Of a stretch of DNA of 64,000 nucleotides, positions 63,503-64,000 are shown piece after piece. The stretch is from Ponticoccus alexandrii. Lineage in GTDB: Bacteria > Pseudomonadota > Alphaproteobacteria > Rhodobacterales > Rhodobacteraceae. The DNA lies in NCBI RefSeq assembly GCF_016806125.1, contig NZ_CP047166.1, positions 4,030,001 through 4,094,000 of the forward strand, in the 5' to 3' direction. The notes below the pieces were generated by a model that was given only the letters and a program-made list of their open reading frames with translations, was not told the DNA's origin and searched no databases. Numbering within the stretch: position 1 is the stretch's first letter; each line of letters opens with the position of its first letter. Position numbers and translations under genes: made by a program.

Positions 63503-64000
63503 CGCCAGAACCTTCCCCAGGATTTCGCCGCGTCGGGGCGGTGGTAGTCGCGCACCTGCTCGTACAGGCGCCCGTTCACGTCCAGCCTTGCGCCGCCGTC
63601 GCGGGTCAGCGACTGGATCACGATGTCGTTGCGGTCGCGCGAGGGTGTGCCGAGGAACGAGGCCAGCGGGATGGTGAACCGCAGACCCTTGTCGAAGGAG
63701 CCTTCGCCGAAGTCCTCGAAAGAGGCGTTGGTGAAGGTCGCGTAGGCCCCGACCTTCCATCCGTTGGCGAACTCGCGGTCGACGGTGACGGTCGCGCCGT
63801 AATCGCCCGCAAGGAAGCGTCCTGCGTCGATCTGCCCGTGAAAGCCGTTGCCGAAGGCGTAATAGGCCGAGACATGGCCGTTCACGTTCGGAATGTCGCG
63901 CTCGATCCCGGTTTCGGGGTCGACAGTGGTCATCGACTGGAACTCGAACAACTGGTCGTAGGCGCGGCGCTGGACATAGTTGACCTCTGCCCCAAGCGCG
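63499..64000 (-). CDS. YjbH-like exopolysaccharide outer-membrane protein (5' part outside window)
   Basis: Only the C-terminal 166 residues or so are in the window; the frame is open to base 64000. The visible part has repeated beta-strand patterns (GHVSAYYAFGNGFHGQIDAG, VTVDREFANGWKVGAYATF) and LGAEVNYVQRRAYDQLFEF, typical of the YjbH/GfcD outer-membrane beta-barrel family. Together with the YjbF-like gene it forms a yjbH-yjbF pair linked by a 4-base overlap. Confidence 0.85.
   Translation of the reverse strand, partial: ALGAEVNYVQRRAYDQLFEFQSMTTVDPETGIERDIPNVNGHVSAYYAFGNGFHGQIDAGRFLAGDYGATVTVDREFANGWKVGAYATFTNASFEDFGEGSFDKGLRFTIPLASFLGTPSRDRNDIVIQSLTRDGGARLDVNGRLYEQVRDYHRPDAAKSWGRFWR

Noticed and set aside
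1-64000. tRNA, rRNA, CRISPR arrays, insertion sequences, prophage
   Set aside because: No T-loop-like tRNA ends, repeated spacer patterns, transposase or phage proteins were seen when reading both strands.

Overview
The window is a GC-rich, densely coding stretch of alphaproteobacterial chromosome. Gene content, gene order and protein style point to a marine Rhodobacterales (Roseobacter-group) bacterium. I cannot fix the genus from sequence alone. No insertion sequence, prophage, CRISPR array, rRNA or tRNA was seen, and there is no region of clearly foreign composition.

Layout. 1-1154: 3' part of hslU. 1243-1953: an acidic hypothetical protein. 2461-8282: a peptide-type ABC importer operon on the minus strand, running permease, permease, fused double ATPase, binding protein, with a terminator at its end and a 14-bp inverted repeat in front. 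8320-10091: pip and ubiG. 10215-14453: comF-grxC-nitrilase-marR, with a methyltransferase and hemH facing the other way. 14571-16844: envelope genes, namely two L,D-transpeptidases, a CAP lipoprotein and a 63-residue membrane peptide. 16881-24994: a minus-strand run of three tandem ABC exporters, a P-loop kinase-like gene, an rlmD-type methyltransferase and a bacterial voltage-gated sodium channel, mostly joined by 4-bp overlaps. 25168-42639: mainly housekeeping genes (cca, Nudix, hslO, ilvA, argG, msrA, maeB, mutS, grpE, hrcA), plus a response-regulator phosphatase facing an Hpt protein.

42750-58716 is the replication and segregation neighbourhood: rph-rdgB-hemW, parB-parA-rsmG-mnmG-mnmE-rho, a 529-bp gap, then maf-aroE-coaE-dnaQ, secB, fxsA, a Tim44-like gene, mltA and an smr gene. 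This order matches the oriC flank known from Caulobacter. The gap holds an AT-rich stretch and DnaA-box-like words, including the Caulobacter G-box TGATCCACA, so I propose it as oriC. Two perfect parS sites lie inside rsmG and at the mnmG start, and a one-mismatch copy lies in mutS. 58700-64000: an MFS transporter and the start of an exopolysaccharide locus (Wza-like lipoprotein, epimerase, sugar transferase, YjbF- and YjbH-like proteins).

Most notable observations: rsmG has an in-frame TAG where relatives have a conserved Trp; parS sites are written into coding sequence; oriC is predicted between rho and maf; three tandem exporters share an identical 26-bp stretch containing a DnaA-box-like word; and a NavSp1-like sodium channel is translationally coupled to an RNA methyltransferase gene. 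No wholly new multi-gene system could be demonstrated.
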